From contig JACQAO010000012.1 of the NCBI GenBank assembly GCA_016194935.1, positions 1 to 38,702 on the forward strand: a stretch of 38,702 nt of DNA, written 5' to 3'. The number at the start of each line of letters is the position of its first letter. Position 1 is the stretch's first letter. This stretch comes from Betaproteobacteria bacterium. GTDB taxonomy: Bacteria; Pseudomonadota; Gammaproteobacteria; Burkholderiales; Rhodocyclaceae. The notes beneath the pieces are model-generated. The model was not told where the DNA came from, did no database searches, and was given only the letters and a program-made list of their open reading frames with translations. Made by a program: the position numbers and the translations under genes. Positions 22,774-34,033 of the stretch are shown here, piece by piece.

Positions 22774-24846
22774 ATGCCGCCCCTCCGTCGTTACCCCACA
22801 GAGCACTTCCTCAACCGCGAACTATCACTGCTTGCCTTCAACCGCCGGGTGCTGGCGCAGGCGGCTGACGACCGGGTGCCGTTACTGGAACGGCTGCGCT
22901 TTCTGTGCATCGTCTCCTCCAATCTCGACGAGTTTTTCGAGATTCGCGTGGCCGGCCTGAAGGAGCAAATCAAGCTCGGCAGCCCCACGCCGGGTACCGA
23001 CGGCCTGCCGCCGCAGGAAGTGTTTCGCCGGGTCGGCCAGCAGGCACACCTCTTGATCGCCGAGCAATATCGCTTGTTGAACGACGAAATCCTGCCGGCA
23101 TTGGCTGCCGAAGGCATCGCCTTCCTGCGCCGCACCACCTGGACTGAGGAACAGGCCCAGTGGATACGCGAGTTCTTTCTTCGTGAGGTCATGCCGGTGC
23201 TGACGCCGATCGGTCTCGACCCTGCTCATCCCTTTCCGCGCGTGCTCAACAAGAGCCTGAATTTCGCCGTCGAGCTGGAAGGCACCGATGCTTTTGGCCG
23301 CAGTTCCGGCGCCGCCATCGTCCAGGCGCCGCGCGCCCTGCCGCGGGTGATTCGCTTGCCGAAGCAGCTCACCGGCCTGGATTACGGCTTTGCTTTTCTG
23401 TCCTCGATTCTGCATCGGCATGTCGGCGAACTGTTTTCCGGCATGAACGTGTATGGCTGTTTTCAATTCCGTGTCACCCGCAATTCCGACCTGTTCGTTG
23501 ACGACGAGGAAGTCAAAAACCTGCGCACCGCCTTACAAGGCGAACTGCCGCAACGTCACTTCGGCGATGCGGTGCGTCTGGAAGTCCCCGACAATTGCTC
23601 GGAGACCATGGCTGATTTTTTGTTGCAGCAGTTTGGTCTCAATCGTGAAGATATGTACCGGGTGCATGGCGTGGTCAATCTGGTGAGACTGAACTCGGTG
23701 CTCGACACGGTAGACCGCCCGGACCTGAAATACGCTTCCTTCCAGCCGGGCATACCCAAGGTGCTGAGCAAGCGTTACGATATTTTTGCCAGCATCAGAA
23801 AACAGGACATCCTGCTGCATCACCCGTTCCAGTCCTTCGCCCCGGTGATCCAGTTCCTGCAACAGGCGGCGGATGATCCGCAGGTGGTGGCAATCAGGAT
23901 GACCGTGTATCGCACCGGCACCGACTCAGTGCTGATGGAACACTTGCTGCGCGCCGCCAAGCAGGGCAAGGAAGTCACTGTGGTGGTGGAACTGATGGCG
24001 CGCTTCGACGAGGAAGCAAACCTCAACATCGCTGCACGGCTGGAAGAAGTCGGCGCGCATGTGGTGTATGGCGTCTTCGGCTACAAAACTCACGCCAAGA
24101 TGCTTCAGGTGTTGCGGCGCGAAGACGGCGGCTACCGCCGCTATTGCCATCTCGGCACCGGCAACTATCATCCGCGCACCACCCGCTATTACACCGATTT
24201 CGGCCTATTCACCTGCCACGAGGAAATCAACGCCGATGTCAATGAAGTCTTCAAGCAGTTGACCGGCCTGGGCAAGGCCAACGTCCTGCGTCACTTGTGG
24301 CAGGCGCCATTCACGCTGCACAGCAACGCCCTGGCGGCGATCAACGCGGAAATCGAAGCGGCGCGCGCCGGACGCAAGGGGCAAGTGATCGCCAAAATGA
24401 ATGCGCTGGTCGAGCCGGAGATCATCGAAAAACTTTACGAAGCCTCGCAGGCTGGCGTGCAAATCGACTTGATCGTGCGCGGCAGTTGCATTCTGCGCCC
24501 CGGCGTCAAAGGGCTTTCGGAAAATATCCGGGTGCGCTCAATTATCGGACGCTTCCTTGAGCATTCGCGCATTTCCTATTTTTACGCCGACGGCGCGGAA
24601 AATCTCTACCTCTCCAGTGCCGACTGGATGGAACGCAATTTTTTCCGTCGCATCGAAATCAGCTTCCCGATCCTCGATCCCAAGCTCAAACGGCGTGTCA
24701 TCAAAGAAGGGCTGCGTCCCTACCTCGCCGACAACTGCCAGGCCTGGGACATGGACAGCGCCGGCGAGTTCGCCATCCGCCCCAAACGCCGCGCCCGAAG
24801 CTGCGCCCAGGATGCGCTATTGGCAGACCTGGTACCCGATGTATGA
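22774..24846 (+). CDS. ppk1: Polyphosphate kinase 1
   Basis: A 690-residue enzyme that reversibly builds polyphosphate from ATP. The N-terminal domain has FLNRELSLLAFNRRVLAQAA and FLCIVSSNLDEFFEIRVAGL. The catalytic part is of the phospholipase-D-like type, with the autophosphorylated His in FGYKTHAKM (His440), CHLGTGNYHPRTTRYYTDFG, and a second His-type region near SRISYFYADGAENLYLSSAD. Length is normal for PPK1. The ATG at 22774 fits the family N-terminus although its ribosome site is weak. It is divergent from ppx and converges on relA with 15 bases between stops. Confidence 0.96.
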   Translation: MPPLRRYPTEHFLNRELSLLAFNRRVLAQAADDRVPLLERLRFLCIVSSNLDEFFEIRVAGLKEQIKLGSPTPGTDGLPPQEVFRRVGQQAHLLIAEQYRLLNDEILPALAAEGIAFLRRTTWTEEQAQWIREFFLREVMPVLTPIGLDPAHPFPRVLNKSLNFAVELEGTDAFGRSSGAAIVQAPRALPRVIRLPKQLTGLDYGFAFLSSILHRHVGELFSGMNVYGCFQFRVTRNSDLFVDDEEVKNLRTALQGELPQRHFGDAVRLEVPDNCSETMADFLLQQFGLNREDMYRVHGVVNLVRLNSVLDTVDRPDLKYASFQPGIPKVLSKRYDIFASIRKQDILLHHPFQSFAPVIQFLQQAADDPQVVAIRMTVYRTGTDSVLMEHLLRAAKQGKEVTVVVELMARFDEEANLNIAARLEEVGAHVVYGVFGYKTHAKMLQVLRREDGGYRRYCHLGTGNYHPRTTRYYTDFGLFTCHEEINADVNEVFKQLTGLGKANVLRHLWQAPFTLHSNALAAINAEIEAARAGRKGQVIAKMNALVEPEIIEKLYEASQAGVQIDLIVRGSCILRPGVKGLSENIRVRSIIGRFLEHSRISYFYADGAENLYLSSADWMERNFFRRIEISFPILDPKLKRRVIKEGLRPYLADNCQAWDMDSAGEFAIRPKRRARSCAQDALLADLVPDV

Positions 24847-24861
24847 ACCGATGTTTGAACC

Positions 24862-27090
24862 CTAGCCGCGCCAGGCATTGACCACACCCGATACCTCGCG
24901 CACCAGCGTCAGCATGCGCTGCAACTGCGGCCCGCCATTCAGTTCAACGGTGAAGGACATGCGCGCGGCGCCGCTCTTCGACTGGGTTTTGACTGCTGTG
25001 ACATTGATTTTCTCGCGCGACAGAACTTCCGAAATATCGCGCAGCAAACCCTGCCGGTCATAAGCGTCGACCACGATATCCGCTGCATATAGCCCTTCCT
25101 GGCGGCGCATCTCATCGAGATTACCCCACTCCGCGCCTATCACCCGCTCGGGGCTGCGCACCGACATATTTTTGAAAGCCCGGCACTCAACACGATGGAT
25201 AGAGACGCCCTTGCCGCGCGTGACGAAGCCGGAAATGGCGTCAGGCGGCACCGGCTTGCAGCAGCGGCCAAGCTGGGTCAATATTTTGCCGACGCCGACC
25301 ACCAGGATGCGGCTATCGGATTCCGCTGCCTTGCTGCGCCGCGTGTGTATCTCCGGTTCGGGCGGCAACACTTCGGCTTCCCCGCGCAAAGCCGTCTGTA
25401 TCTGCCGCATGCCCAATTCGCCGCGTCCGCCGGCGAGGTACATTTCGTCGCTGTTTTTGAAGCCGAGCTTGTGCGCCAGCAAGTCGGTATTAGCCTGGGT
25501 CTGTCCCTCGCGTTGCAATTCACGGGTGACGAAAGCACGGCCCTGCGCCACTGTCTCAGCCTCATCCTGGGCGGTGAACCATTGCTTGACCTTTTGCCGC
25601 GCGCGGCTGGTGGCGAGATAGCCTTGCGCCGGATTAAGCCAGTCGCGCGATGGTCCGCCCTGCTTGACGGAGACGATTTCGACGCGTTGACCATTGGCCA
25701 GCGGCGTATTGAGCGGGACCTGCTGGCCATCGACGCGCGCACCGCGGCAGCGGTGGCCGAGATCGGTATGCACACGGTAGGCAAAGTCGATCGGCGTCGC
25801 GCCGCACGCCAGATCGATCACGCGGCCCTGCGGGGTCACCACATAAATGGTGTCGTCCAGCGCCGCCTGCTTGAACTGCTGCACCCAATCGGCGCTGTCC
25901 GTGATTTCGTCGCGCCAGGAAAGCAACTGCCGCAGCCAGGCGATCTTGTCGTCATAGGCAGAATCGGCGCGGCTGGCCGACTTCGATTGGCCGCCGGCTT
26001 CCTTGTAGCGCCAGTGCGCAGCGACGCCCAGCTCGGAATGACGGTGCATTTCGTGAGTGCGGATCTGCACCTCGAACGGATGCCCGTCATCGGCCTGCAC
26101 GGCGGTATGCAAAGACCGGTAATGATTGCTCTTGGGATGCGCGATGTAATCGTCGAACTCACCCGGCACCGGCTGCCACAGATGATGTACCAGACCCAGC
26201 ACGGCATAGCAGTCCGGTACTTCGGCAACCAGCACGCGCAGAGCGCGCACATCGTACACTTCGGCGAAGGCAAGCTCCTTGCCGCGCATCTTGTTCCAGA
26301 TGCTGTAAATATGTTTGGGCCGCCCATACACCTCGGCTGCGATACCGGACGCGGCCAACTCCCGCTTGAGCCGGTCAACCGTGTTGATGACGAAAAACTC
26401 GCGCTCGGCGCGCTTTTCATCAAGCATGCGGGCGATCCTCCGGTAAGTTTCCGGCTCGATAAAGCGAAACGACAGATCCTCCAATTCCCACTTCAACTGC
26501 CAGACACCCAGCCGGTTGGCCAGCGGCGCATAAATTTCCAGGCTTTCACGGGCAACTTCCTCACGTTGCCGGCCCGGCTGATCGGTGAAATAGCGCAAGC
26601 TCTGAGTGCGGCTGGCAAGACGCAACAAGACGACACGAATGTCCTCCACCATTGCCAGCAGCATCTTGCGCAAAGTCTCGGCCTGCGCCTTGACATCGGT
26701 GGATGCGCCGTCCGGCGGTCGTGTCAGCAAGCGCAAGCCTTTAAGCCGGTGCAGGCCATCCACCAGCCGCGTCACAGTCTCGCCAAAATCCGCACCCAGC
26801 CGGTCGCGCCAGGGCTGCTCACCGCCTAAATGATCGGCTGCTGCGAACAGCAGCGCCGCCAGTCGCGTGTCGACATCAAGGTTCAGCGAGGCGGCAATCA
26901 ACGCCATGCCCAGGGCGTGCTTCAGGGTTGATTCGCCACTCTCCAGCTCGCCTTGCCGGTACAAGCTGCCGACGAGCGACAAAGCGCGCTCCAGGCGTTC
27001 GCGGTCCTCGGGCAGGAGTCCTGCCGCGAGTAGATCCAGGGTGTCAGCCTGTGCATCGCTGGTTGGCAGAGTATGGACAATCGAAACCAT
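24862..27090 (-). CDS. relA: GTP pyrophosphokinase RelA, synthetase-type
   Basis: A 742-residue alarmone enzyme making (p)ppGpp on stalled ribosomes. The N-terminal hydrolase domain is degenerate: where SpoT/Rel has an HD pair this protein has [14 protein letters not shown]. The synthetase domain has [30 protein letters not shown] and [19 protein letters not shown]; the acidic ExDD motif (about residues 311-314) marks monofunctional RelA, as bifunctional enzymes have RxKD. TGS ([20 protein letters not shown]), zinc-finger-like and ACT domains follow, with [10 protein letters not shown] and a final ACT from [21 protein letters not shown] separate SpoT should exist outside the window. Confidence 0.94.
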   Translation of the reverse strand: MVSIVHTLPTSDAQADTLDLLAAGLLPEDRERLERALSLVGSLYRQGELESGESTLKHALGMALIAASLNLDVDTRLAALLFAAADHLGGEQPWRDRLGADFGETVTRLVDGLHRLKGLRLLTRPPDGASTDVKAQAETLRKMLLAMVEDIRVVLLRLASRTQSLRYFTDQPGRQREEVARESLEIYAPLANRLGVWQLKWELEDLSFRFIEPETYRRIARMLDEKRAEREFFVINTVDRLKRELAASGIAAEVYGRPKHIYSIWNKMRGKELAFAEVYDVRALRVLVAEVPDCYAVLGLVHHLWQPVPGEFDDYIAHPKSNHYRSLHTAVQADDGHPFEVQIRTHEMHRHSELGVAAHWRYKEAGGQSKSASRADSAYDDKIAWLRQLLSWRDEITDSADWVQQFKQAALDDTIYVVTPQGRVIDLACGATPIDFAYRVHTDLGHRCRGARVDGQQVPLNTPLANGQRVEIVSVKQGGPSRDWLNPAQGYLATSRARQKVKQWFTAQDEAETVAQGRAFVTRELQREGQTQANTDLLAHKLGFKNSDEMYLAGGRGELGMRQIQTALRGEAEVLPPEPEIHTRRSKAAESDSRILVVGVGKILTQLGRCCKPVPPDAISGFVTRGKGVSIHRVECRAFKNMSVRSPERVIGAEWGNLDEMRRQEGLYAADIVVDAYDRQGLLRDISEVLSREKINVTAVKTQSKSGAARMSFTVELNGGPQLQRMLTLVREVSGVVNAWRG

Positions 27091-27167
27091 GCACGGATTA
27101 TCCCAGATAGAAGCGCAACAAATATGCGGAATATCGGCGCTGCGAAAGCTGATCCATCAGTATCCGC

Positions 27168-27173
27168 TATAAT
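27168..27173 (+). promoter_or_regulatory. Perfect -10 hexamer upstream of fabI
   Basis: TATAAT lies 28 bases before the fabI ATG. The region 17 bases upstream (AAAGCT) is a poor -35. The start site near 27180 leaves a short leader containing the GGAGAAG ribosome site. Confidence 0.45.
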
Positions 27174-27201
27174 CCGTGCGGACTTTATCTGGAGAAGAAC
27201 T

Positions 27202-27996
27202 ATGGGGTTTCTTGCCGGCAAACGCATCCTGATCACGGGACTGCTTTCCAACCGCTCGATTGCCTATGGCATAGCCAAGGCCATGCACCGCGAAGGCGCG
27301 GAACTCGCTTTCACTTATCAAAGCGAGCGTGTCAAGGATCGTGTCGCCAAGCTGGCGGCGGAATTCGGCAATCCGCCCATCTTCGTTTGCGATGTCGCCG
27401 AGGATGCGCAAATCGAAGCGCTTTTCGTTGAGATCGGCAAGCACTGGGACGGCCTCGACAGCCTGGTGCATGCCATTGCCTACGCGCCCAATGAAGCTCT
27501 GGAAGGAGATTTCCTCAGCGGCCTTTCACGCGACGCCTTCCGTATCGCCCACGAGGTTTCCTCCTACAGTTTCCCGGCCCTCGCCAAAGGCGCACGTTCC
27601 CTGATGCAGGGCCGCAACGGCGCGCTGCTGACGCTGACCTATCTGGGTGCAATGCGGACTGTTCCCTACTACAACGTGATGGGCCTGGCCAAAGCCAGCC
27701 TGGAAGCCTCGGTGCGTTACCTCGCCGCCTGCCTCGGCCCGGAAGGCACGCGGGTGAACGGCATTTCCGCCGGCCCCATCAAGACGCTGGCGGCATCCGG
27801 CATCGCCAATTTCGGCAAGCTGTTGTCGATCAACTCCCAAAATGCGCCGCTGCGCCGCAACGTCACCATCGACGAAGTCGGCAACGCCGCCGCCTTTATC
27901 TGCTCCGATCTCGCCAGCGGCATGACCGGTGAAATCATGTACGTCGATGCCGGCTTCAACACCACCACCCTGGCCAACAACCCCGTCGCCGGTTGA
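27202..27996 (+). CDS. fabI: Enoyl-[acyl-carrier-protein] reductase FabI
   Basis: A 264-residue short-chain dehydrogenase that performs the last step of each fatty acid elongation cycle using NADH. The cofactor loop [18 protein letters not shown] is FabI-specific (the variant without the classical GxxxGxG spacing). The catalytic set Tyr147, Tyr157 and Lys164 is seen in LTYLGA and YYNVMGLAK, matching the Y-x6-K arrangement of FabI. A GGAGAAG site precedes the ATG. Divergent from relA, convergent with ppiD. Confidence 0.97.
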   Translation: MGFLAGKRILITGLLSNRSIAYGIAKAMHREGAELAFTYQSERVKDRVAKLAAEFGNPPIFVCDVAEDAQIEALFVEIGKHWDGLDSLVHAIAYAPNEALEGDFLSGLSRDAFRIAHEVSSYSFPALAKGARSLMQGRNGALLTLTYLGAMRTVPYYNVMGLAKASLEASVRYLAACLGPEGTRVNGISAGPIKTLAASGIANFGKLLSINSQNAPLRRNVTIDEVGNAAAFICSDLASGMTGEIMYVDAGFNTTTLANNPVAG

Positions 27997-28024
27997 CGCC
28001 CGCGTTTCAGACCGGCGCAGGCGT
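27996..28024 (+). terminator. Weak hairpin after fabI
   Basis: ACGCCCGCG and CGCAGGCGT pair with one mismatch around an 11-base loop, starting at the fabI stop. No T-tract follows, and the right arm touches the ppiD stop, so it is only a possible terminator for convergent genes. Confidence 0.25.
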
Positions 28025-29946
28025 TATTGACGTTCCTTGCTTTCCAGCGCCGTCTTGTTGATCTCGACCGGATAATTCGCCCGCAATGCCGCCAGCCAGG
28101 CGGCAAAATCCTCGCTGGCGGCGATGCGTGCATATTGCTCGCGCAAAGTCTTGGCGCGCGAGTCGTCTGCGCTGCCGGCCACATAGGGCTTGACTTGAGT
28201 GATGCGGTATACGGCGTAACCGCCGTCGCCGGGGAGGGCGACACCTGCATAAGCCGGCAACCTGGCAACATCGCTGGCGAAAATCGCGCGCGCTGCGGCG
28301 GGTGTGAGCCCAGGCGCGCTGACGCGCGTAACGCCGCGTTCGGCACTCCAGGCAAGATCGGTTTTGCCGCCCTTGAGGAGCCCCGCCAGCGCAGCCTCAC
28401 CCGCCTGCCGCGCCAGTTTCAGCGCTTCTTCACGCACCAGGCGTTTTTCAATTTCCGCCTTGACGGCATCCAACGCTTGCAGCGCCGCCAGCTTGTGCTC
28501 CACCACGCGCGCCGCAACCAGCGTATTCGGGGCAATTTCTATCGCCTCGGTATTGCGCTTGTTGGTGATGGCGTCATCGGAAAACAATGCTGCATTCAGC
28601 TTGGGATTGTTAAAGGGCGCAGCCGCAGTCGCAATCGTATTCGCGCCTTTAGTGACCCAGGGACCCTGTTGCAGCGTCAGCTTGAATTTGTCGGCGGCGG
28701 GCTTGAGACTGTCGGACTGCTCATAGACGGTATTGCTGAAAGATTCAGCCAGTTCGGCGTATTTTTTGGCGGCGGCCTGACGCTTCAGTTCATCGACAAT
28801 CTCCGCACGCACATCCTGTAGCGGCTTGACGCGCTCGGCCTTGATGCCGGTGAGCTTGATGATGTGAAACCCGAAATCGGAACGAACGATGCCGCTGATC
28901 TGGTTTTCCTTGAGCGAAAATGCCGCGTCCTCGAAAGGCTTGACCATCGTACCGCGCCCAAACCAGTCGAGATCGCCGCCTTTTTCGGCGGAGCCAGGGT
29001 CTTGCGAATATTGCTTGGCCAGCTTGGCAAAATCGTCCGGGGATTTTTTCAACTGCGCCAGGATTTCCTCGGCCTTGGCTTGCGCCGCCTTAACCTGGGC
29101 GGGCGTGGCGTCCTTGCCGGCCAGCAGCAGGATATGGCTGGCGCGTCTTTCTTCGCCTTGCTTGTAGTGGTCAAGCTGCGCCTGATAGCGATTTTTTACT
29201 TCTTCGTCACTCACCGTGACTTGCGCGGCCAAGGCATCCTGGCTCAACACCAGATATTCCGGGCGCACTTCCTCGGGCGTCTCAAATAGTTTGCGGTTGG
29301 CCTCGTAATACGTCTTGACGGCATCCGCCGGGAGCTTCACTTGCGCGGTGAATTGCTCCGGTTTGTAAACTACTTCGCTCACCTCGCGGTCTTCCTGGAG
29401 CGCGGCGACCCAGCGGTCGCTGGCGGCTGGCGAGACGAAGCTGCCCTCGCGCACCGCCGACATCGACTGCTGGAGCGTGAGATCCTGGCGCAAGCGCCGT
29501 TCAAATTCAGCCTGGCTGGTGTTTTGCGATGCCACGAATGCATCGTAACGCTGCCGCGAGAACTTGCCGTTTTCCTGAAAAGCAGGCTCAGCCTGAATGA
29601 TCGCGCCAAGCTGTGCATCATCGATCACCAGATGCAATTTGGCCGCATCCAAAGCCAGAACGCGCCGGCTGATCAGGGTATCGAGCACTGCCCGGCGCAC
29701 CTCGGGGCTGTCCAGCATTGCAGCGGGGATATCCTGGCCGAGTTGCTGACGCATGCGCTCCTGTTGGTCGCGCAGAGCCTGCTGCAACTCCTGCTGGGTA
29801 ATTTTACTGCCGTCGACGCTGGCGACATCGCTGCCGCTGGTCTCGTTCCGGACATAGGAAGCGACCCCGGAAAATACGAAAGGCAGCGTAATCAGCGCGA
29901 GTATGAGCTGCATCGCCTTCGGGTGTTTGCGTACAAAATCGAACAT
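28024..29946 (-). CDS. ppiD: Periplasmic folding chaperone PpiD (SurA_N/parvulin)
   Basis: A 640-residue protein anchored by a single N-terminal helix (residues about 12-31, [19 protein letters not shown]) with the rest in the periplasm. It starts [13 protein letters not shown], typical for PpiD. A SurA-type chaperone region (about 40-220) is followed by one parvulin-type prolyl isomerase domain (about 262-355: [41 protein letters not shown]), then a second, degenerate C-terminal segment. It helps newly exported proteins leave the Sec translocon. It is the last gene of a leftward series and converges on fabI. Confidence 0.93.
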   Translation of the reverse strand: MFDFVRKHPKAMQLILALITLPFVFSGVASYVRNETSGSDVASVDGSKITQQELQQALRDQQERMRQQLGQDIPAAMLDSPEVRRAVLDTLISRRVLALDAAKLHLVIDDAQLGAIIQAEPAFQENGKFSRQRYDAFVASQNTSQAEFERRLRQDLTLQQSMSAVREGSFVSPAASDRWVAALQEDREVSEVVYKPEQFTAQVKLPADAVKTYYEANRKLFETPEEVRPEYLVLSQDALAAQVTVSDEEVKNRYQAQLDHYKQGEERRASHILLLAGKDATPAQVKAAQAKAEEILAQLKKSPDDFAKLAKQYSQDPGSAEKGGDLDWFGRGTMVKPFEDAAFSLKENQISGIVRSDFGFHIIKLTGIKAERVKPLQDVRAEIVDELKRQAAAKKYAELAESFSNTVYEQSDSLKPAADKFKLTLQQGPWVTKGANTIATAAAPFNNPKLNAALFSDDAITNKRNTEAIEIAPNTLVAARVVEHKLAALQALDAVKAEIEKRLVREEALKLARQAGEAALAGLLKGGKTDLAWSAERGVTRVSAPGLTPAAARAIFASDVARLPAYAGVALPGDGGYAVYRITQVKPYVAGSADDSRAKTLREQYARIAASEDFAAWLAALRANYPVEINKTALESKERQ

Positions 29947-30004
29947 GCCGGTTTACCTGAATTGAGTCATTAAAAAACAGTTGTACCACGAAGACATCCG
30001 CAGG

Positions 30005-30010
30005 ATTATA
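30005..30010 (-). promoter_or_regulatory. Perfect -10 hexamer upstream of ppiD
   Basis: TATAAT on the minus strand, giving a leader of about 50 bases. The best -35 is CTTCCA at 18-base spacing (3/6), so the promoter is plausible but unproven. The 149-base gap to the gspE-like gene otherwise holds only a small GGCTAC duplication near 30053-30064. Confidence 0.35.
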
Positions 30011-30095
30011 CGAAATGCCGGTGACTCATGGAAGCAAAGCTCGCGCATTGCCGGCTACGGCTACCGGCGCAGAAACCAACCCAGGCGCAGCCGGG

Positions 30096-31907
30096 TCACA
30101 CTCCCTGGGCGGACGGCGCGACTTTCCTGACTTCGTCGATGGTCGTCAGCCCGGCGGCAATTTTCATTGCCCCGGAAATGCGCAGCGGTTTCATGCCCTC
30201 GCGCGCCGCCAGTTCCTGTATTTTCGCCAGTTCGGCGGCGCCGCCGACGAGTTGCTTTAGCTGCGGCGAAAGTTGCAGCAATTCATATATGCCGACACGC
30301 CCCAGGTAACCCGTCATGCGGCATTCGAGACAGCCCACCGGCGCGTACAGACGGCTTGGCGCGCTGGATTTCCACGGCGCCACCAACTCGTTCCATTGCG
30401 TCTTGTCTTCGTCGCTCAGGGCAGCCGCCTGTTTGCAATGCGGACAGAGGGTACGCACCAGGCGTTGCCCCATCACTCCCAACAGGGTCGCGTTCAACAG
30501 ATAGCCCGGCACGCCCAGTTCGAGCAGGCGGGTGATGGCCGACGGCGCATCGTTGGTATGCAGCGTGGACAACACCAGATGGCCGGTGAGCGCCGCCTGG
30601 ATCGCCATCTCGGCGGTAGCCACATCGCGGATTTCGCCGACCATGATGATGTCCGGATCCTGCCGCAGCAAAGAACGCACGCCCTCGGCAAAACCGATGT
30701 CGATGGCGGGATTGACCTGCATCTGGTTGAACGCCGGCTCAACCATCTCGATCGGGTCCTCGATGGTGCACACATTGACTTCCGGCGTAGCCAGGCTCTT
30801 CAGCGTGGTGTACAGCGTGGTGGTTTTGCCCGAGCCGGTCGGCCCGGTCACCAGGATGATGCCGTTGGGTTGCGCCGTCATCTGCCGCCAGCGTGTATTG
30901 TCCTCGTCGGAGAAGCCCAGGTCGCGGGTATCCCGCACCAGCACCTCGGGATCGAAAATCCGCATCACCAGCTTCTCGCCAAAAGCCGTCGGCAGGGTAG
31001 ACAGCCGCAGCTCCACCTCCTGACCTTCCGGCGTGCGCGTCTTGATGCGGCCATCCTGCGGACGGCGCTTTTCCACCACATCCATGCGGCCGAGGATCTT
31101 GATGCGGCTGGTCATGGCGGTCAGCACCTGCATGGGGATCTGGTACACCTGATGCAGCACGCCGTCAATGCGGAAACGCACGATCCCCAGATCGCGCCGC
31201 GGCTCGATGTGAATATCGCTGGCGCGCTGCTCGAAGGCGTATTGCCAGAGCCAGTCGACGATGTGCACGATGTGCTGGTCGTTGGCGTCGAGGGTGCGGT
31301 TGCCCTGCCCCAGCTCGACCAGTTGCTCGAAGTTGGAAATGCCCGATGCGCCGCCGCTATCGCCGGCCAGCAGCGCCTTCTTGACCGACTTCGCCAGTTT
31401 GTAGAACTCCACCTGGTAGCGCGCAATATCGGCGGGATTGCTGATGACACGGCTGATCTTCTTGTGCAGTACCGGCCCCAGCTCAGCCTCCCAGGCGCGC
31501 TCGAAAGGTTCTGCCGTGGCGATCACCACCTCGTTCAGCCTCACTTCCACCGGCAACACGCGAAAGCGCGTAGCGTAGGCGCTGGACATCACATCGGTGA
31601 TGGCTGAAAAATTGATCTTGAGCGGGTCGATATGAAAATAATCCAGCCCCGCCCAACGCGCCAGCCATTGCGTCAGCACATCCAGATCGAGAATCGGCGA
31701 ACCGGCGCCGGACGGCGCGAGAGGCTTCCACTTCTGTTCGGCAATGGCGATCAGGGGATGAGTATCGCCGCGAAAGTAGCGGCGTTCCTGCTTGAACTTT
31801 TCCGCAGTTGCGGTCGCCACCAGGCCGTCGGCAACCAGGGCGTCCAGCGCTTCATTCAGGCTCAGGCGGTGTTCGTTCAAGCGTGCGGCTGGCGTGGGGG
31901 CTTCCAT
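30096..31907 (-). CDS. GspE/PulE/PilB-family secretion ATPase
   Basis: A 603-residue hexameric-type ATPase. An N-terminal MshEN-like region (about 1-190) is followed by the ATPase core: Walker A GPTGSGKTTTL (about 355), the Asp box in CTIEDPIEMV, Walker B-like DPDIIMVGEIRD, and the His box LVLSTLHTNDAPSA. The zinc-binding pairs CPHC and CLEC near residues 500-545 are typical of GspE/PilB. No pilin, inner-membrane platform or secretin gene is adjacent, so whether it drives type II secretion, a type IV pilus or another assembly is unknown. An AGGAT site lies near the start. Confidence 0.9.
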   Translation of the reverse strand: MEAPTPAARLNEHRLSLNEALDALVADGLVATATAEKFKQERRYFRGDTHPLIAIAEQKWKPLAPSGAGSPILDLDVLTQWLARWAGLDYFHIDPLKINFSAITDVMSSAYATRFRVLPVEVRLNEVVIATAEPFERAWEAELGPVLHKKISRVISNPADIARYQVEFYKLAKSVKKALLAGDSGGASGISNFEQLVELGQGNRTLDANDQHIVHIVDWLWQYAFEQRASDIHIEPRRDLGIVRFRIDGVLHQVYQIPMQVLTAMTSRIKILGRMDVVEKRRPQDGRIKTRTPEGQEVELRLSTLPTAFGEKLVMRIFDPEVLVRDTRDLGFSDEDNTRWRQMTAQPNGIILVTGPTGSGKTTTLYTTLKSLATPEVNVCTIEDPIEMVEPAFNQMQVNPAIDIGFAEGVRSLLRQDPDIIMVGEIRDVATAEMAIQAALTGHLVLSTLHTNDAPSAITRLLELGVPGYLLNATLLGVMGQRLVRTLCPHCKQAAALSDEDKTQWNELVAPWKSSAPSRLYAPVGCLECRMTGYLGRVGIYELLQLSPQLKQLVGGAAELAKIQELAAREGMKPLRISGAMKIAAGLTTIDEVRKVAPSAQGV

Positions 31908-32012
31908 GCGGGCATCCTGGGCTGGTTATGCGCTGCACTATAGCCGACTAGCGAAACCGGCTCAATGATAAATCGCCGGCGCCGCACGCTCTGCCGCCGC
32001 CGGACAGCAAGA

Positions 32013-33965
32013 TTATGTTGCGCCCGCGCCGCCCATTTCCAGCATCAATTGATTGATGCGGCGCACGAAGCTGGCTGGATCGTCCAACTGGCCGCCTTCG
32101 GCGAGCAGGGACTGGTCGAACAGCACCGCCGCCCAGTCGTCGAAGTGTTTATCTTCGTACTTAAGCCGCAGCACCACCGGATGCCTGGGATTGATCTCCA
32201 GGATCGGTTTGGACAATGGCGCCTGCTGGCCCGCAGCCTTGAGCAGCCGGGCCAGGTTGCCGCCGATGTCGTGCTCGTCGGCCACCAGGCAAGCCGGACT
32301 TTCAGTGAGACGGTGGGTGACGCGCACTTCCTTGACGCGCTCGCCCAGCGCCTTGGCGATTTTATCCGTGAGCTCCTTGAACTCGCCTGCTTCCTCCGCT
32401 TGCGCCTGCTTTTCGGCTGCATCTTCGAGCGCGCCGAGATCGAGTCCGCCCTTGGCCACCGAGGCCAGCGACTTGCCGCTGAATTCGCTGAGGTTGCCGA
32501 TCACCCATTCATCCACGCGATCCGAGAGCAGCAGCACTTCAATGCCTTTTTTGCGGAAGACTTCCAGATGCGGGCTGTGCCTGGCGGCGTTGAAACTGTC
32601 GGCGGTAACGTAATAAATCTTGTCCTGGCCTTCCTTCATGCGGGACAGGTAATCGGCCAGCGATACGCTTTCGTCAGCGCTGTCGGCGTGAGTCGAAGCG
32701 AAGCGCAGCAGCGCGGCGATTTTCTCCTTGTTGGCATGATCCTCGCCGATGCCCTCTTTCAGCACCCGGCCGAACTCCTTCCAGAACCCGGTGTATTTTT
32801 CTTTCTGGTTTTCGGCAAGCTCTTCCAGCAGCCCCAACACCTTCTTGGTGCACCCGGCGCGGATCGCCTCGATGTCCTTGCTCTCCTGCAAAATCTCGCG
32901 CGAGACATTCAGCGGCAGGTCGTTGCTATCGACCACGCCGCGCACAAAGCGCAGGTAATGCGGCATCAGTTGTTCCGCATCGTCCATGATGAAAACGCGC
33001 CGGACATACAGCTTGATACCATGACGGGCGTTGCGATCCCACAGATCGAACGGCGCATGGGCCGGGACATACAGCAATTGAGTGTACTCGGCGCGACCTT
33101 CGACGCGGGCGTGGCTCCAGGCCAGCGGGTCCTGGTAATCATGGCCGACATGCTTGTAGAACTCGCGGTACTCCTCCTCCGTGATTTCGCTCTTGGCGCG
33201 CGCCCACAGGGCGCTGGCCTGATTCACGGTTTCATCCTCGGCGGTGGGTTTCTGCACCTTGGCCTCGGCATCCCACTCTTCCTTCTTCATGACAATGGGT
33301 TGGAGGATGTGGTCGGAATACTTGCGGATAATGGCGCGCAGTTTGAACCCCGCCAGCAGGTCGTCCTCGCCCGCGCGCAAATGCAGGGTGATTTCGGTGC
33401 CGCGTGTTGGCCGGTCTATCATTTCGACGGTGAACATGCCGCCTGCGTCGCTGCCCATGTCGCACTCCCAGCGCACGCCCTGGTTTGCCTGCTCACCGGC
33501 GCGGCGGGTTTCCACCGTGACCTTGTCGGCGACGATGAAGGAGGAATAGAAACCGACGCCGAACTGGCCGATCAGGTGAGCGTCTTTCTGCTGGTCGCCG
33601 GACAGCCGCGAGAAAAACTCGCGCGTGCCGGACTTGGCGATGGTGCCGAGGTTCTGGATGACTTCGTCACGACTCATGCCGATACCGTTATCGGAGATCG
33701 TAACTGTGCGCGCCGCTGCGTCGTAGCTGACGCGAATTTTCAGTTCCGCGTCGCCCCCACCCTCATACAGGGCGGCGTTGTGCAGCGCCTCAAAGCGCAA
33801 TTTGTCACAGGCGTCGGAGGCATTGGAAATCAGCTCGCGCAGAAATATCTCGCGGTTGCTGTAAAGCGAGTGGATCATCAACTGCAGCAGTTGCTTGACC
33901 TCGGCCTGGAAGCCGAGCGTCTCGCGCGTGGCAGGTGTGGTGGGTGTTGCGGTGGTTGCGGTCAT
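32013..33965 (-). CDS. htpG: Chaperone HtpG (bacterial Hsp90)
   Basis: A 650-residue cytosolic ATP-dependent chaperone. The GHKL ATPase domain has [33 protein letters not shown] and [17 protein letters not shown]; the middle domain has [11 protein letters not shown] and [11 protein letters not shown]; a dimerisation domain follows. No C-terminal MEEVD, as expected for bacteria. GGAGAAACCAC precedes the ATG. A sigma-32-like promoter lies directly upstream, so heat induction is expected. The next gene upstream (emrB-like, same strand) ends 68 bases away. Confidence 0.97.
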   Translation of the reverse strand: MTATTATPTTPATRETLGFQAEVKQLLQLMIHSLYSNREIFLRELISNASDACDKLRFEALHNAALYEGGGDAELKIRVSYDAAARTVTISDNGIGMSRDEVIQNLGTIAKSGTREFFSRLSGDQQKDAHLIGQFGVGFYSSFIVADKVTVETRRAGEQANQGVRWECDMGSDAGGMFTVEMIDRPTRGTEITLHLRAGEDDLLAGFKLRAIIRKYSDHILQPIVMKKEEWDAEAKVQKPTAEDETVNQASALWARAKSEITEEEYREFYKHVGHDYQDPLAWSHARVEGRAEYTQLLYVPAHAPFDLWDRNARHGIKLYVRRVFIMDDAEQLMPHYLRFVRGVVDSNDLPLNVSREILQESKDIEAIRAGCTKKVLGLLEELAENQKEKYTGFWKEFGRVLKEGIGEDHANKEKIAALLRFASTHADSADESVSLADYLSRMKEGQDKIYYVTADSFNAARHSPHLEVFRKKGIEVLLLSDRVDEWVIGNLSEFSGKSLASVAKGGLDLGALEDAAEKQAQAEEAGEFKELTDKIAKALGERVKEVRVTHRLTESPACLVADEHDIGGNLARLLKAAGQQAPLSKPILEINPRHPVVLRLKYEDKHFDDWAAVLFDQSLLAEGGQLDDPASFVRRINQLMLEMGGAGAT

Positions 33966-33996
33966 GTGGTTTCTCCGGGAAAAAAGCTATCTGCAA

Positions 33997-34023
33997 ATTT
34001 GGGGCGCTCACGCCAATTTCAAG
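33997..34023 (-). promoter_or_regulatory. Sigma-32 (heat-shock) type promoter of htpG
   Basis: On the minus strand CTTGAAA (34023-34017), 12 bases, then CCCCAAAT (34004-33997). This fits the RpoH consensus CTTGAAA / CCCCATnT, with slightly short spacing. The transcript would start near 33990, about 25 bases before the htpG ATG. Confidence 0.75.
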
Positions 34024-34033
34024 TGCCTTGGTC

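Noticed and set aside
25195-26829. A 544-codon plus-strand frame opposite relA
   Set aside because: It is fully antisense to relA, with a composition rich in Arg, Gln and His typical of shadow frames and no family motif.
30040-30075. Inverted repeat GCCGG...CCGGC between gspE-like and ppiD genes
   Set aside because: Only 5 bp of stem, no T-tract; better explained by a small GGCTAC duplication.
30273-31607. A 444-codon plus-strand frame opposite the gspE-like gene
   Set aside because: Shadow frame of a confidently identified ATPase; no ribosome site or domain.
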